This document shows, piece after piece, positions 24,491 to 35,558 of a stretch of DNA of 64,000 nucleotides. The DNA is from Acidobacteriota bacterium (GTDB lineage: Bacteria > Acidobacteriota > Blastocatellia > Pyrinomonadales > Pyrinomonadaceae). Location of the stretch: the NCBI GenBank assembly GCA_019242475.1, contig JAFAVK010000086.1, forward strand, positions 56,088 through 120,087. Direction: 5' to 3'. The position numbers and the translations under genes were made by a program. Position 1 is the first letter of the stretch. Each line of letters opens with the position of its first letter. The notes under the pieces were generated by a model. The model did no database searches and was not told the origin of the DNA. It saw nothing but the letters and a program-made list of their open reading frames with translations.

Positions 24491-24649
24491 ATGGGTAAGC
24501 TCTCGCTCGCCGGTGAGGTCTGGATGTTCCTGCGCCAGAACAAGAAGCTCTGGCTGCTCCCGATTGTCGTCGTCCTGCTCCTGCTCGGCGCCCTGCTCAT
24601 CTTCGCGCAGTCCTCGGCGCTCGCGCCCTTCATCTACACGATTTTCTAA
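24491..24649 (+). CDS. DUF5989/SxtK-type small membrane protein
   Basis: A 52-residue protein reading MGKLSLAGEVWMFLRQNKK, then a single helix (about 21-39), then QSSALAPFIYTIF. This is the form of the tiny membrane protein (SxtK/DUF5989) that completes carbamoyltransferase cassettes: an N-terminal amphipathic 'FLRQNKKLWLLP' and an aromatic end. It lies 38 bases after the SxtJ-type gene. The stop is followed at once by a hairpin repeat. Confidence 0.8.
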   Translation: MGKLSLAGEVWMFLRQNKKLWLLPIVVVLLLLGALLIFAQSSALAPFIYTIF

Positions 24650-24650
24650 A

Positions 24651-24729
24651 GTGATGAGTGATGAATGATGAGTGATGAATTAAAGGCAGCTTGTCTTTAA
24701 CTCATCATTCATCACTCATCATTCATCAT
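24651..24729. repeat. Inverted pair of GATGAGT/GATGAAT tandem repeats, copy 2
   Basis: Left arm 24651-24685 and right arm 24695-24729 are imperfect inverted copies built of GATGAGT and GATGAAT units, closed by TTAAAG/CTTTAA. Same family as 16366-16436. It begins 2 bases after the SxtK-type stop. The remaining ~110 bases before the sigma factor gene show no clear promoter. Confidence 0.88.
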
Positions 24730-24839
24730 TTCCTCCCTGTTAACACTCAATGTCGCCCTCGCGTCTATACCGGCGTAAAGGGGAAGGGCCGCGGCGGGTT
24801 TGAACCTCAGGCCCGCGCGGCGTCGTAAATCTTCAAGGC

Positions 24840-25433
24840 ATGTTCGAGGTCGAGACCGGCACACTGCTCTTCGCGGAGCGCAGGCCCGAGGCGGCGGAAG
24901 CCCCGCCCCCGGAGGCCGCGCTCGTCGAGTCGGCGCGCGCGGGCGACCGCGCGGCCTTCGAGCGCCTCTACCACACGTACGCGCCGCTCGTGCACGGCGT
25001 GCTGCTGGCGCGCGTCCCCTACGGCGAAGTCTCCGACCTCGTGCAGGACGTTTTCCTGACGGCCTTCCGCAAGCTCGGGGCGCTGCGCGACCCCGAGCGC
25101 TTCGGGCCGTGGGTCGCCATCATCGCGCGCAACCGCGCGGCCGACTTCTACCGCCGCGCGCGCCAGACCGAGGAGCTGCGCGACGAGCTGGCGCAGGGCG
25201 CGGGCCGTCCCGCCGAGGCGGCCGAGGCTTTGGAGATCATCCGCTCGCTGCCCGAGGCTTACCGCGAGACGCTCGTGCTCCGTCTCGTCGAAGGCATGAC
25301 CGGCCCCGAGATCGCGGAGCGGACGGGCCTGCGGCCGGCGTCGGTGCGCGTCAACCTGCACCGCGGGATGAAGCTCCTGCGCCAGCGGCTCGGCGTGAAG
25401 TGCGGCGGGGATTTGAAGGACGGAAGTTTATGA
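24840..25433 (+). CDS. RNA polymerase ECF sigma factor
   Basis: A 197-residue sigma-70 family factor of the extracytoplasmic-function type. Region 2 spans about 38-108 (FERLYHTYAPLVHGVLL, VSDLVQDVFLTAFRKL, WVAIIARNRAADFYRR). Region 4 spans about 135-185 (IIRSLPEAYRETLVLRLVEG, then the helix-turn-helix GPEIAERTGLRPASVRVNLH). Region 3 is absent, as usual for the group. Its stop overlaps the start of the next gene (ATGA), typical of a sigma/anti-sigma pair. The stimulus is not evident. Confidence 0.94.
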   Translation: MFEVETGTLLFAERRPEAAEAPPPEAALVESARAGDRAAFERLYHTYAPLVHGVLLARVPYGEVSDLVQDVFLTAFRKLGALRDPERFGPWVAIIARNRAADFYRRARQTEELRDELAQGAGRPAEAAEALEIIRSLPEAYRETLVLRLVEGMTGPEIAERTGLRPASVRVNLHRGMKLLRQRLGVKCGGDLKDGSL

Positions 25434-26143
25434 GCGACTACCTCTGGGACAAGAAGGGCGAGCCCGACGCCGACGTGGCGCGGCTCGAATCTTTACTCGG
25501 AACCTTCGCGCACGAGCCGCGCCCGCTGGAATGGCCGGCCGGGGCCGCCGCGCCCGAGCCACGGCCGGCGAAGCTTCTGCCTTTCGCGTCGCGCCTCCGC
25601 ACGTCGAGGCGCTTCGCGCCGGCCGCGCTCGCGGCGGCGGCCGCGCTCCTCGTCGCGTCAGTCCTCGTCGCGTCCGCCTTCCTGCGCGCGCGCGTGGCGG
25701 ATGAGGGCGGACGTGCCACCGCGCGGGAGTCTTCAAGGCCCGACGCGGGCGCTCGGAAGGACGAGCGCCCGGCGGCGCCGCCACAGGTCGAGCGGACTAT
25801 GTTGGAGCCGCCGCCTTTTGAAGACCTGAAGGGTGGAAAGAAAGTTGAGAGTGCTGCGGTCGGCAACCTGCCGAAGGTCGAGCGGCAGAGGAAGGGCTTG
25901 CAACTGGCGGCCGCGCCGCGGCGGCGGCAGAGAGACTTGAACGCAGAGCCTTTGCAAAACGGCGGCGCGGGCTCGGGCGGCGGCCTCACGCTCGAAGCAA
26001 TGAGCACGCGCGCCGGCGCGTCTTCGCTCGTCGATAACGCGCGCCTGCTGACGAAGGAGCAGCTCGTCTACGCGCTGCGCCTGACCGGCGCGAAGCTGCG
26101 GGACATCAGGGAGAAGGCGCAGAAGGCAGAAGCCCGACCGTAA
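25430..26143 (+). CDS. Probable anti-sigma factor, membrane-anchored
   Basis: A 237-residue protein starting MSDYLWDKKGEPDADVARLE, with an N-terminal cytoplasmic part of ~65 residues and one membrane helix at about 62-82. The outer region is Pro/Arg/Lys-rich and ends with a helix (LLTKEQLVYALRLTGAKLRD). The call rests on the 4-base ATGA overlap with the ECF sigma gene and on the topology; the zinc-binding HxxxCxxC of classical anti-sigma factors is not seen. The last residues AEARP and the stop are encoded by a dispersed repeat (26124-26151), so the end of this protein was probably rewritten by that repeat. Confidence 0.72.
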   Translation: MSDYLWDKKGEPDADVARLESLLGTFAHEPRPLEWPAGAAAPEPRPAKLLPFASRLRTSRRFAPAALAAAAALLVASVLVASAFLRARVADEGGRATARESSRPDAGARKDERPAAPPQVERTMLEPPPFEDLKGGKKVESAAVGNLPKVERQRKGLQLAAAPRRRQRDLNAEPLQNGGAGSGGGLTLEAMSTRAGASSLVDNARLLTKEQLVYALRLTGAKLRDIREKAQKAEARP

Positions 26144-26151
26144 GGGAGGGC
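26124..26151. repeat. Single arm of the AGAAGCCCGACCGTAAGGGA repeat
   Basis: A 28-base stretch identical to both arms of the inverted pair at 58322-58418. Here only one arm is present. It overlaps the 3' end of the anti-sigma gene and provides its last codons and stop. The other pair does the same for the phosphoesterase gene. Confidence 0.85.
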
Positions 26152-26169
26152 GCCGGGAATTATGAAGTT

Positions 26170-26748
26170 ATGAGAAGCCCGATCATTAAAACCATCGTCC
26201 TCGTCACGACGACTTTCGTCCTCGCCGTCGCGGCGCACGCGCAGGGGCAGCCGGCGGCCGCGGGGCGCCTCCGGCTCGAAAGCCTCGACCGGCTCGCGCC
26301 GAAGGCGGACGACACGGTCAACATCGAGATCGACGGCATCCTCATCAAGTTCGCCGGCTCGATGCTCTCGAACGAGGACGCCGACGAGCGCGCCGTCAAG
26401 GAGCTGGTCGAGGGGCTCAAAGGCGTCTACGTCCGCAGCTACGAGTTCAAGTCGGACGGGCAGTTCGCCGAGGCGGACGTGGCGGCGGTGCGCGAGCAGC
26501 TGCGCGCCCCCGCCTGGGCGCGCGTCATGGACGTGAAGTCGAAGGGGCTCGACTTCGGCGACGCGGAGGTCTACCTGGCGACCTCGGGCGGGCGCGTCGA
26601 GGGCTTCGCGCTGCTCTTCGTCGGGCCGCGCGAGGTGACGGTCGTCAACATCGTCGGCCCGCTCGACCTCGACAAGATCAGGCGGCTCGGCGACAACCTC
26701 GACCTCCCGCACGTCCACGTCAGGCGGAAGAAGGCGGCGGGGAATTAG
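26170..26748 (+). CDS. Exported DUF4252-like protein
   Basis: A 192-residue protein with a signal peptide (MRSPIIKTIVLVTTTFVLAV, ending AHAQG). A compact alpha/beta domain follows, with ELVEGLKGVYVRSYEF and the closing PREVTVVNIVGPLDLDKI, both typical of the DUF4252 family. That family is often encoded beside ECF sigma/anti-sigma pairs, as here. The function is unknown. The gene begins 26 bases after the anti-sigma gene and probably belongs to its operon. Its last 29 bases overlap the convergent oxygenase gene. Confidence 0.82.
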   Translation: MRSPIIKTIVLVTTTFVLAVAAHAQGQPAAAGRLRLESLDRLAPKADDTVNIEIDGILIKFAGSMLSNEDADERAVKELVEGLKGVYVRSYEFKSDGQFAEADVAAVREQLRAPAWARVMDVKSKGLDFGDAEVYLATSGGRVEGFALLFVGPREVTVVNIVGPLDLDKIRRLGDNLDLPHVHVRRKKAAGN

Positions 26749-27394
26749 CGCCGGCCGCGCCGCGCGTGAAGAGGTGGCGCGGGTCGGGTTTGGAGTTGAA
26801 CCAGCCGGCGAGGGCGGTCTTCGGCGCATCGCCTTCAACGTCCAAGACGCGGTGCTCGAAGCGCGGGTCGATGGGGAAGAGGATGGCGTCGCCGAAGCCC
26901 GTGTTCGGCAGCTCGCAGACGACGCGCCCGGTGGCGGCCTCGCGCAGCAGCGTCGTGCCGCCGCGGTAGAGTTCGTCGCTCAGGTTGAGGCTGAGCGTGA
27001 CCATGCGGCCGTCCTCGTTGAGGTCGGTGTGCCAGCGGCTGACGTGGCTCTCGCCGGGCGCGCGCCGGTAGATGCGCCCCGTGAAGCAGGCGACCGGCGG
27101 GCAGCCGGTGAGCCGCGGGATGAGTTCGAGCACCCGGCGGCTGTTGAGCAGCAGCTCCAAAGCGAAGTAGGGCGCGCTGTCGAGCGGGCGCAGCTCGCTG
27201 CCCACCGCGCGGTCGATGCGCGCGAAGTCGGACGCCTTCAGCTTCGCGCGCAGCGTGTCGAGCAGCGCCGGGTCGAGGAAGCCCGGCAGCGCCAGGTAGT
27301 GACGCCCCTCGAAGTGCGCGCGCAGCCGGGACAACTCTTCGTCAGAGCCGGAGACGACCGGCCCCGACCTCGTCAGCCTCACGACACCGTTCAC
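26720..27394 (-). CDS. 2-oxoglutarate/Fe(II)-dependent oxygenase
   Basis: A 224-residue protein with a double-stranded beta-helix. The facial triad appears as HTD in SRWHTDLNEDGR and the distal His in DPRFEHRVLDV, with a Lys/Thr pair in PKTALAGWF near the expected 2-oxoglutarate site. The layout resembles prolyl-4-hydroxylase-like 2OG-Fe(II) enzymes. The substrate is unknown. The chosen start is GTG at 27394, which overlaps the stop of the upstream GNAT gene as GTGA; a longer frame to 27448 would overlap that gene by 58 bases. The 3' end overlaps the convergent DUF4252-like gene by 29 bases. Confidence 0.82.
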   Translation of the reverse strand: MNGVVRLTRSGPVVSGSDEELSRLRAHFEGRHYLALPGFLDPALLDTLRAKLKASDFARIDRAVGSELRPLDSAPYFALELLLNSRRVLELIPRLTGCPPVACFTGRIYRRAPGESHVSRWHTDLNEDGRMVTLSLNLSDELYRGGTTLLREAATGRVVCELPNTGFGDAILFPIDPRFEHRVLDVEGDAPKTALAGWFNSKPDPRHLFTRGAAGANSPPPSSA

Positions 27395-27912
27395 CAGGGC
27401 AATCCCCCCACCTCGACGCGCCCCGCGGGCCAGACGCGCTCGCCGCACGGCCGCACCATGACGCGGTAGGGCCAGACGACCTTGCCCGCGGACTGTTCGA
27501 TCTCGACCTCGTCCTCCAAAGCCAGCCAGCCCTGCCGCGCGTAGAAGGGTTCGAGGCGCGGGAGGCAGAAGAGCATCCCGAACTCCGCGCCGAGTTCATG
27601 ACAGATGAACTCGGCCGCCTGCTGCATGGCGGCGTGGACGAGGTGGCGCCCCTGCGCCTCGGGGCGGGTGGCGACGCCGCCGACGCCGCCGACCGTCAGT
27701 TGACGGCCGCCGACGCCGACGGTCGTCTTGACGAGGCCGACGTGGCTGAGCGGCTTGCCGTCCTCTTCGGTGATGAAGTGGTAGTCCTTCGGCCGCCAGG
27801 TAAAGCCCGCGTCCTCAAGCCCGAAGATGTTCTCGCCCCAGCCGAAGAGTGCCTGCCACTCTTCTTTACTCAGCGCTTCCGCGTAACGAATCTCGACGCC
27901 CAACTCTGCCAC
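27391..27912 (-). CDS. GNAT-family N-acetyltransferase
   Basis: About 173 residues of the Gcn5-related fold: GVEIRYAEALSKEEW (first strand), LSHVGLVKTTV, the acetyl-CoA-binding loop region GGVGGVATRPEAQGRHLVHA (a variant of RxxGxG/A), FGMLFCLPRLEPFYARQGW, and a final strand. The group acetylates an amine; the substrate is unknown. The start is uncertain. GTG at 27912 has AAGGAG only one base upstream, while a TTG nine bases further in has better spacing. Its stop overlaps the start of the oxygenase gene, so the two are co-translated. Confidence 0.82.
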   Translation of the reverse strand: MAELGVEIRYAEALSKEEWQALFGWGENIFGLEDAGFTWRPKDYHFITEEDGKPLSHVGLVKTTVGVGGRQLTVGGVGGVATRPEAQGRHLVHAAMQQAAEFICHELGAEFGMLFCLPRLEPFYARQGWLALEDEVEIEQSAGKVVWPYRVMVRPCGERVWPAGRVEVGGLPW

Positions 27913-28044
27913 GCTCCTTGAAAAGCCGATTGCCCGGAGGGGCGAAAGGCCATATAGTATCCCGCAAACGTCAAAGTCGAAGACAGCCGTTTTAAAGCTT
28001 TCCCGGTCGGAACACAAGTCCATTCTTCTCAAGGAGCCTTGCAC

Positions 28045-31404
<3,360 letters not shown>

Positions 31405-31444
31405 TTTTCTGATAGACTCACGTCCCCGTTCGGGGCGATGTGTC

Positions 31445-31535
31445 ATGAGTAAGAGATTTTCACCACAGAGGCACAGCTTGAAGCGATTAGGCCCAAAGCT
31501 GTGCCTCTGTGTCTCTGTGGTGAAATTCAACTCAT
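31445..31535. repeat. Inverted repeat of ACAGAG units, copy 2
   Basis: Arms closing with ATGAGT/ACTCAT and ATTTCACCACAGAG. The left arm lacks one 8-base ACACAGAG unit present in the right arm, which shows the tandem units expand and contract. It lies between the propeller gene and the VWA gene. Same family as 21263-21332 and 44259-44333. Confidence 0.87.
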
Positions 31536-31572
31536 GAATTCTCAAGTAATGAGAAGGAAAGGGTGCCTGGTC

Positions 31573-33768
31573 ATGCTGTATCCAAACCCAAGTCGAAAGT
31601 TCGTCGGAAGGCTCTTCCTCCTGTCGGCGCTTCTGCTCGGCGCGCTCGCGGGCGCGTCCGCGCAGACGGCGCAGGAGAAGGAGGACGTGGTGCGCGTCGA
31701 GTCGGAGCTGGTGCAGACTGACGTGATGGTCTTCGACAAGTCGGGCAAGTTCGTGGACGGGCTCACGCGCGAGCAGTTCGAGCTGAAGATAGACGGTAAG
31801 CCGGTCGCGCCCGCCTTCTTCGAGCGCATGTCCGCGCCCGCGAAGGGCGTCGCGCCCGGCACCACCGGCGCGGCGGCCGCCGCCAACCGCGCCATCGCCG
31901 CGGGCGCCCCGCGCCGCACCATCATCTTCTTCATCGACGACCTGCACCTCGCGCTCGACAGCCTCAACCCGACGCGCCTGGCGCTGACGCGCTTCATCGA
32001 GGAGGAGATGGCGCCCGGCGACCTCGTCGCCTTCGTCACGGCCTCGGGGCAGCTCGGCTTCCTCCAGCAGTTCACCGACAACAAGGCCGTGCTGCGCGCG
32101 GCCGTCGCGCGCCTCAGGAACATCCCCCACGCCATCCAGGATAACGAGATACCCCCGATGTCCGAGTACATCGCCGCCCGCATCTCCAACGGCGACCGCG
32201 AGGCGGCCGGCTTCTACATCACGAAGATCACCGAAGGCTTCTTCTCGAAGGCCGCCGTCAAGCAGGGCGGCGGCCAGGCCTACAACGCGAACGCCGTCTT
32301 CGAGATGGTCAAGACGCGCGCCAACAACATCACGCGGCAGGCCGAGGCGGTGACGAACGGCTCGCTCTCCGCGCTCGAAAAGCTCGTGCAGGTGGCCGGG
32401 CAGATCGAGGGGCGCAAGCTGGTCTTCTTCGTCTCGGACGGCTTCTACCTCGGCGGGAAGGGCTCGGTGCAGTCCACCAACCGCCGCCTCCAGCTCGTCA
32501 CCGACACGGCCGCGCGGACGGGCACCGTCATCTACACCATCGACGCGCGCGGCCTCTTCGCGCCCTTCAACGAAGCCGCGGGCACGAAGCCGCGCGACCC
32601 GTCGGGCGCGCTCGACCGCGCCTCGGTCGGCGAGGCCACGGCCACGCAGGAGGGGCTCGCCAACCTCGCGGGCGAGACGGGCGGCGAGTTCCTCAAGAAC
32701 CAGAACTACTTCGACCACTGGGTCTCGCACGTGGTGGACGAGACCTCGAACTACTACCGCATCGCCTGGAAGCCGGAGGGCGACGAGCAGAAGGGCGGGC
32801 GCTACCGGAACGTCGAGGTCGCGGTCGTCGGCCGCCCCGACCTGACCGTGCGCCTGCACCGCGGCTACGTGCCGGCGGCCGCGCGCGCCGCCGAGGAGGC
32901 GAAGGAGAAGAAGCCGGACGCGAACGCCGCGCCGCCGAAGCCCGCCGAGCCGAAGGGGCCTGAGGCCGACTTCCGCGCGGCGCTCACGGCCCCGGCGGGG
33001 AGGGTCGGGCTGCCGACCGCGCTCTCGGTGAGCTTCGTGGACGTGCCGAGCAGCGGCCCCGTCGTGACCGCCTCGGTCGAGGTGGCGACGGACGCGCTCG
33101 ACTACGGCGCCGACGGGAAGCAGCCGGCGTCGGTCGACATGGTCGGCGTGGTTCTGAACGACCAGGGCAAGCAGGTCTCGAACTTCAGCAAGCGGCTGAC
33201 GGTGGCGCCGTCCGCGCCGGGGACGGGCGCCGCGGGCGAGCAGCCGGGCGTCATCTACAACCACAAGGCTCCGCTCGCGCCGGGGCTGTACCAGGTGAAG
33301 GCGGCGGCGCGCGACGTGCGCGGCGGGCAGTTGGGGAGCGCCGTCCAGTGGATCGAGATACCCGACCTCTCGAAGAAGCAGCTCTCCTTGAGCAGCCTGC
33401 ACCTCGGCGGGCGGCAGGTGGGCGGCGGCGCGGGCGGGGGCGCGCCGCAGGTACAGTTCAGCGTAGACCGTCGGTTCACGCGCGGGGCGAAGGTGGACTT
33501 CCTCGGGTTCGTCTACAACGCTTCGCAGACGGGCGGGCAGGTCGACCTCTCGGTGAACCTGCGCGTGCTGCGCAACAACCGCGCGGTGGTCGCGTCGCCC
33601 GCGCGCAAGCTCGCGCCGGAGGCGGGCGCCGACCTCGCGCGCATCCCCGTCACCGGCGCCATCTCGCTCGGGCAGCTGCCGCCCGGCCGCTACGAGCTCG
33701 AAGTCGCCGTCGGCGACAACCTCGCCCACACCAAAGCGGCCGAGCGCGTGATGTTCGAGATTAAGTAG
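31573..33768 (+). CDS. Exported VWFA-related protein (acidobacterial type), paralogue 1
   Basis: A 731-residue protein with a signal peptide (SRKFVGRLFLLSALLLGAL, ending ASAQ). The family opening is VRVESELVQTDVMVFDK and GKFVDGLTREQFELKIDG. A VWA domain follows (IIFFIDDLHLALDS, LVFFVSDGFYLGG, VIYTIDARGLFAP), ending YYRIAWKPEG. A second half from about residue 470 holds VPSSGPVVTASVEV and beta-sandwich sequence. Paralogue 2 (42074-44242) has the same plan throughout. The start may also be the ATG at 31549. The stop codon TAG is contributed by the GTAGGCAG repeat. Confidence 0.88.
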   Translation: MLYPNPSRKFVGRLFLLSALLLGALAGASAQTAQEKEDVVRVESELVQTDVMVFDKSGKFVDGLTREQFELKIDGKPVAPAFFERMSAPAKGVAPGTTGAAAAANRAIAAGAPRRTIIFFIDDLHLALDSLNPTRLALTRFIEEEMAPGDLVAFVTASGQLGFLQQFTDNKAVLRAAVARLRNIPHAIQDNEIPPMSEYIAARISNGDREAAGFYITKITEGFFSKAAVKQGGGQAYNANAVFEMVKTRANNITRQAEAVTNGSLSALEKLVQVAGQIEGRKLVFFVSDGFYLGGKGSVQSTNRRLQLVTDTAARTGTVIYTIDARGLFAPFNEAAGTKPRDPSGALDRASVGEATATQEGLANLAGETGGEFLKNQNYFDHWVSHVVDETSNYYRIAWKPEGDEQKGGRYRNVEVAVVGRPDLTVRLHRGYVPAAARAAEEAKEKKPDANAAPPKPAEPKGPEADFRAALTAPAGRVGLPTALSVSFVDVPSSGPVVTASVEVATDALDYGADGKQPASVDMVGVVLNDQGKQVSNFSKRLTVAPSAPGTGAAGEQPGVIYNHKAPLAPGLYQVKAAARDVRGGQLGSAVQWIEIPDLSKKQLSLSSLHLGGRQVGGGAGGGAPQVQFSVDRRFTRGAKVDFLGFVYNASQTGGQVDLSVNLRVLRNNRAVVASPARKLAPEAGADLARIPVTGAISLGQLPPGRYELEVAVGDNLAHTKAAERVMFEIK

Positions 33769-33928
33769 GCAGTAGGCAGATGGCAGTAGGCAGTTAAGGC
33801 AGGAAGCCTTCTAAGGAACAAGTCTCAACGAACGTCGGGCGGCGAGATTAGCAACTCGCCGCCTGACGTTTCTTTAAATTCATTCTCTTTCTTTTAACTG
33901 CCTACTGCCTATTGCCATCTGCCTACTG
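33764..33928. repeat. Inverted pair of GTAGGCAG tandem repeats, copy 1
   Basis: Left arm 33764-33796 and right arm 33895-33928 are near-perfect inverted copies built of GTAGGCAG and ATGGCA units. Each arm supplies the stop codon of the gene it touches: TAG at 33766-33768 for the VWA gene, and TAG on the minus strand for the glycosyltransferase. A terminator hairpin lies between the arms. Copy 2 is at 55204-55331. Confidence 0.9.
33831..33876. terminator. Intrinsic terminator between convergent genes
   Basis: AACGTC-GGCGGCGAG pairs with CTCGCCGCC-GACGTT (33831-33870, one mismatch) across an 8-base loop, followed by TTTCTTTAAA. It sits midway between the convergent VWA and glycosyltransferase genes and can serve the plus strand; the minus strand lacks a comparable T-run. 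Confidence 0.75.
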
Positions 33929-35329
33929 TTCTTTCTCCCGCTTCACCTGCCTGAACACGATGCCTGCAGGGACGAGAATCATCGCGAAGTAGTTGAGGAT
34001 GTAAGCCTGTTTGAAGAAGGTGAGCGAGAGCGTCTGGGCCGAGGTGATGAGCAGCGTGGCGCGCCTGACCCAGTGGCGCTCGTGGAGGAAGAGCGCGGGC
34101 GGCAGGAGCATCCCCATGTACCACCCGTTGAACTTCGAGCTGACCACGCACAGCAGCACGAGCAGCACGAGCGCCCACAACTCGACGAGCCGCGCGGCGG
34201 AACTCCGCTTCAGGAACCTCCAATGAATGACGACGAGGAAGGCGGCGAAGAAGAGGCGCAGCACGGCCTTGATCCCCGAGTCGACCGCGTCGTGGAACTG
34301 CGCCAGGGGCTTGAAGAGCCGCGCCGCGTTCTCGTAGATGTGTATGAGGAAGGAGTGGAACGAGTTGTCGATGAGCGTCGCGTTGTCGCGTATGTCTTCG
34401 AGCCGGAACTGGCGCCAGTCCGCGAGGAACGGCGCCACGGCCGCCACGACGACCAGCGCCGCGAGCAGGCAGCCCAGAGCCGTCACCTTCCACCCGCGCC
34501 GCTTGAAGACGTAGACGAGCGCCGCCGGGACGAGCAGGACGGGCGCGTACTTCAGCATGACCGCGGCCGCGAGCGCCGGCAGCACCCACACGTCCCTTTG
34601 CGTCACGACGAAGTAGGCCGCGAGCGCGAGCGCGCAGCCGATGAGGATGTCGTTGTGCCCGTTCGCGAGGTGGTGCAGCAGCACGAGCGGGTTCCAGAGG
34701 AAGGCGTAGAGCGCGAGCAGCGGCCGCCCGTGGTCTAGACGTTTCGCGCCCGACCAGACGAGCCAGCCCGTGAGGCCGTAGGCCGCGGCGTTGACCGCCT
34801 TGAACATCGCGAGCGTCAGCGCCCAGTTGCCGCCGCCGAGGACGGTCAGCCCGCGCGCGAGCAGCGTGAAGAGGAAGCCGTACGGGTTCGGGTTGTAAAT
34901 CCAGTGATCCCAGATCATCGGGTCTTCGCGCCAGCCCGGCACCTCGGCCACGGTGTAGACGTAAGGGTTCATGTGGTAATGAACCTGCTGCCAGCCGCGG
35001 TTGACGTAGCCGAACACGTCCGTCGAGTGGAAGGGGTAGACGGCCGCGCAGAGGACGCAGAAGAGCGCCGCGAACTTGACGACCGTCGAGGTCTTCAGCC
35101 CGCCGCCCGAGTCGCGAACCACACGGTAGCCGCGCCAGTAGAGGTAGAGCAGCGGCAGCACGGCGAGCCAGATGAAGACCTCGCGCGCCCTGCGCGTGTA
35201 GCCCTGGAAGCCGCGCACGTAGAAGAGGAACGTCGCCAGGTAGACGGCGGCCGTGAGCGCGCCCGCCCACGCCAGCGCCCGCGCGGGCGAAGACCCGGCC
35301 CCTTTTTCATGTCCCCCGTTCGCACTCAT
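33923..35329 (-). CDS. Polytopic glycosyltransferase (GT87/mannosyltransferase-like)
   Basis: A 468-residue protein with about 10-12 membrane helices. The first large extracytoplasmic loop carries FHSTDVFGYVNRGW and NPYVYTVAEVPGW, typical of GT-C enzymes that use a polyprenyl-phosphate sugar; the Asp of STD is a candidate catalytic residue. A further loop has NGHNDILIGCALA and MLKYAPVLLVPAAL, motifs seen in DUF2029/GT87 and MptB-type mannosyltransferases. It probably adds a sugar to a lipid-linked or cell-surface glycan. The last codon and stop (Q, TAG) derive from the GTAGGCAG repeat. Confidence 0.83.
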   Translation of the reverse strand: MSANGGHEKGAGSSPARALAWAGALTAAVYLATFLFYVRGFQGYTRRAREVFIWLAVLPLLYLYWRGYRVVRDSGGGLKTSTVVKFAALFCVLCAAVYPFHSTDVFGYVNRGWQQVHYHMNPYVYTVAEVPGWREDPMIWDHWIYNPNPYGFLFTLLARGLTVLGGGNWALTLAMFKAVNAAAYGLTGWLVWSGAKRLDHGRPLLALYAFLWNPLVLLHHLANGHNDILIGCALALAAYFVVTQRDVWVLPALAAAVMLKYAPVLLVPAALVYVFKRRGWKVTALGCLLAALVVVAAVAPFLADWRQFRLEDIRDNATLIDNSFHSFLIHIYENAARLFKPLAQFHDAVDSGIKAVLRLFFAAFLVVIHWRFLKRSSAARLVELWALVLLVLLCVVSSKFNGWYMGMLLPPALFLHERHWVRRATLLITSAQTLSLTFFKQAYILNYFAMILVPAGIVFRQVKREKEQ

Positions 35330-35380
35330 ACGGTCGGCCGACTCTACCCGATGGGAATTTGAAATTTCAAATCATCTTGA

Positions 35381-35409
35381 TTGACAGGCCGGCGGGGAAT
35401 TGATATTCC
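35381..35409 (+). promoter_or_regulatory. Possible promoter upstream of the GH97 gene
   Basis: TTGACA (35381-35386), a 17-base spacer and TATTCC (35404-35409). If used, the transcript would start before the hairpin repeat at 35424-35512 and carry it in the leader. Confidence 0.35.
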
Positions 35410-35423
35410 AACGTAGCCACGGC

Positions 35424-35512
35424 GGTCAGTACCACCCGCTAGCGGGTGGCCCCTTGCAAGTCGGGTGTTGCGTATCGCACCGGGCCGCCCGCGCTAGCGG
35501 GTGGTACTGACC
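35424..35512. repeat. REPIN-like pair of ACCCGCTAGCGGGT palindromes
   Basis: GGTCAGTACCACCCGCTAGC... (35424-35450) is inverted at 35487-35512. Each arm contains the self-complementary ACCCGCTAGCGGGT or a close variant, the form of paired REP sequences. It occupies the gap before the GH97 gene. Confidence 0.85.
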
Positions 35513-35529
35513 CGGTCGCGTCAATAGAT

Positions 35530-35540
35530 TTTATAAACTC
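35530..35540 (+). promoter_or_regulatory. TTTATAAACTC motif before the GH97 gene
   Basis: The same 11 bases occur at 54075-54085, upstream of the D-amino-acid oxidase gene. TATAAA could be a -10 element. No matching -35 is clear, and the distances to the two start codons differ (18 and 8 bases). Confidence 0.25.
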
Positions 35541-35558
35541 GGAAGAAAACGTCTGCTC

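Noticed and set aside
35424..35512. Insertion sequence or transposon before the GH97 gene
   Set aside because: There is no coding capacity and no target-site duplication that I can see. It is a paired palindrome of REP type.
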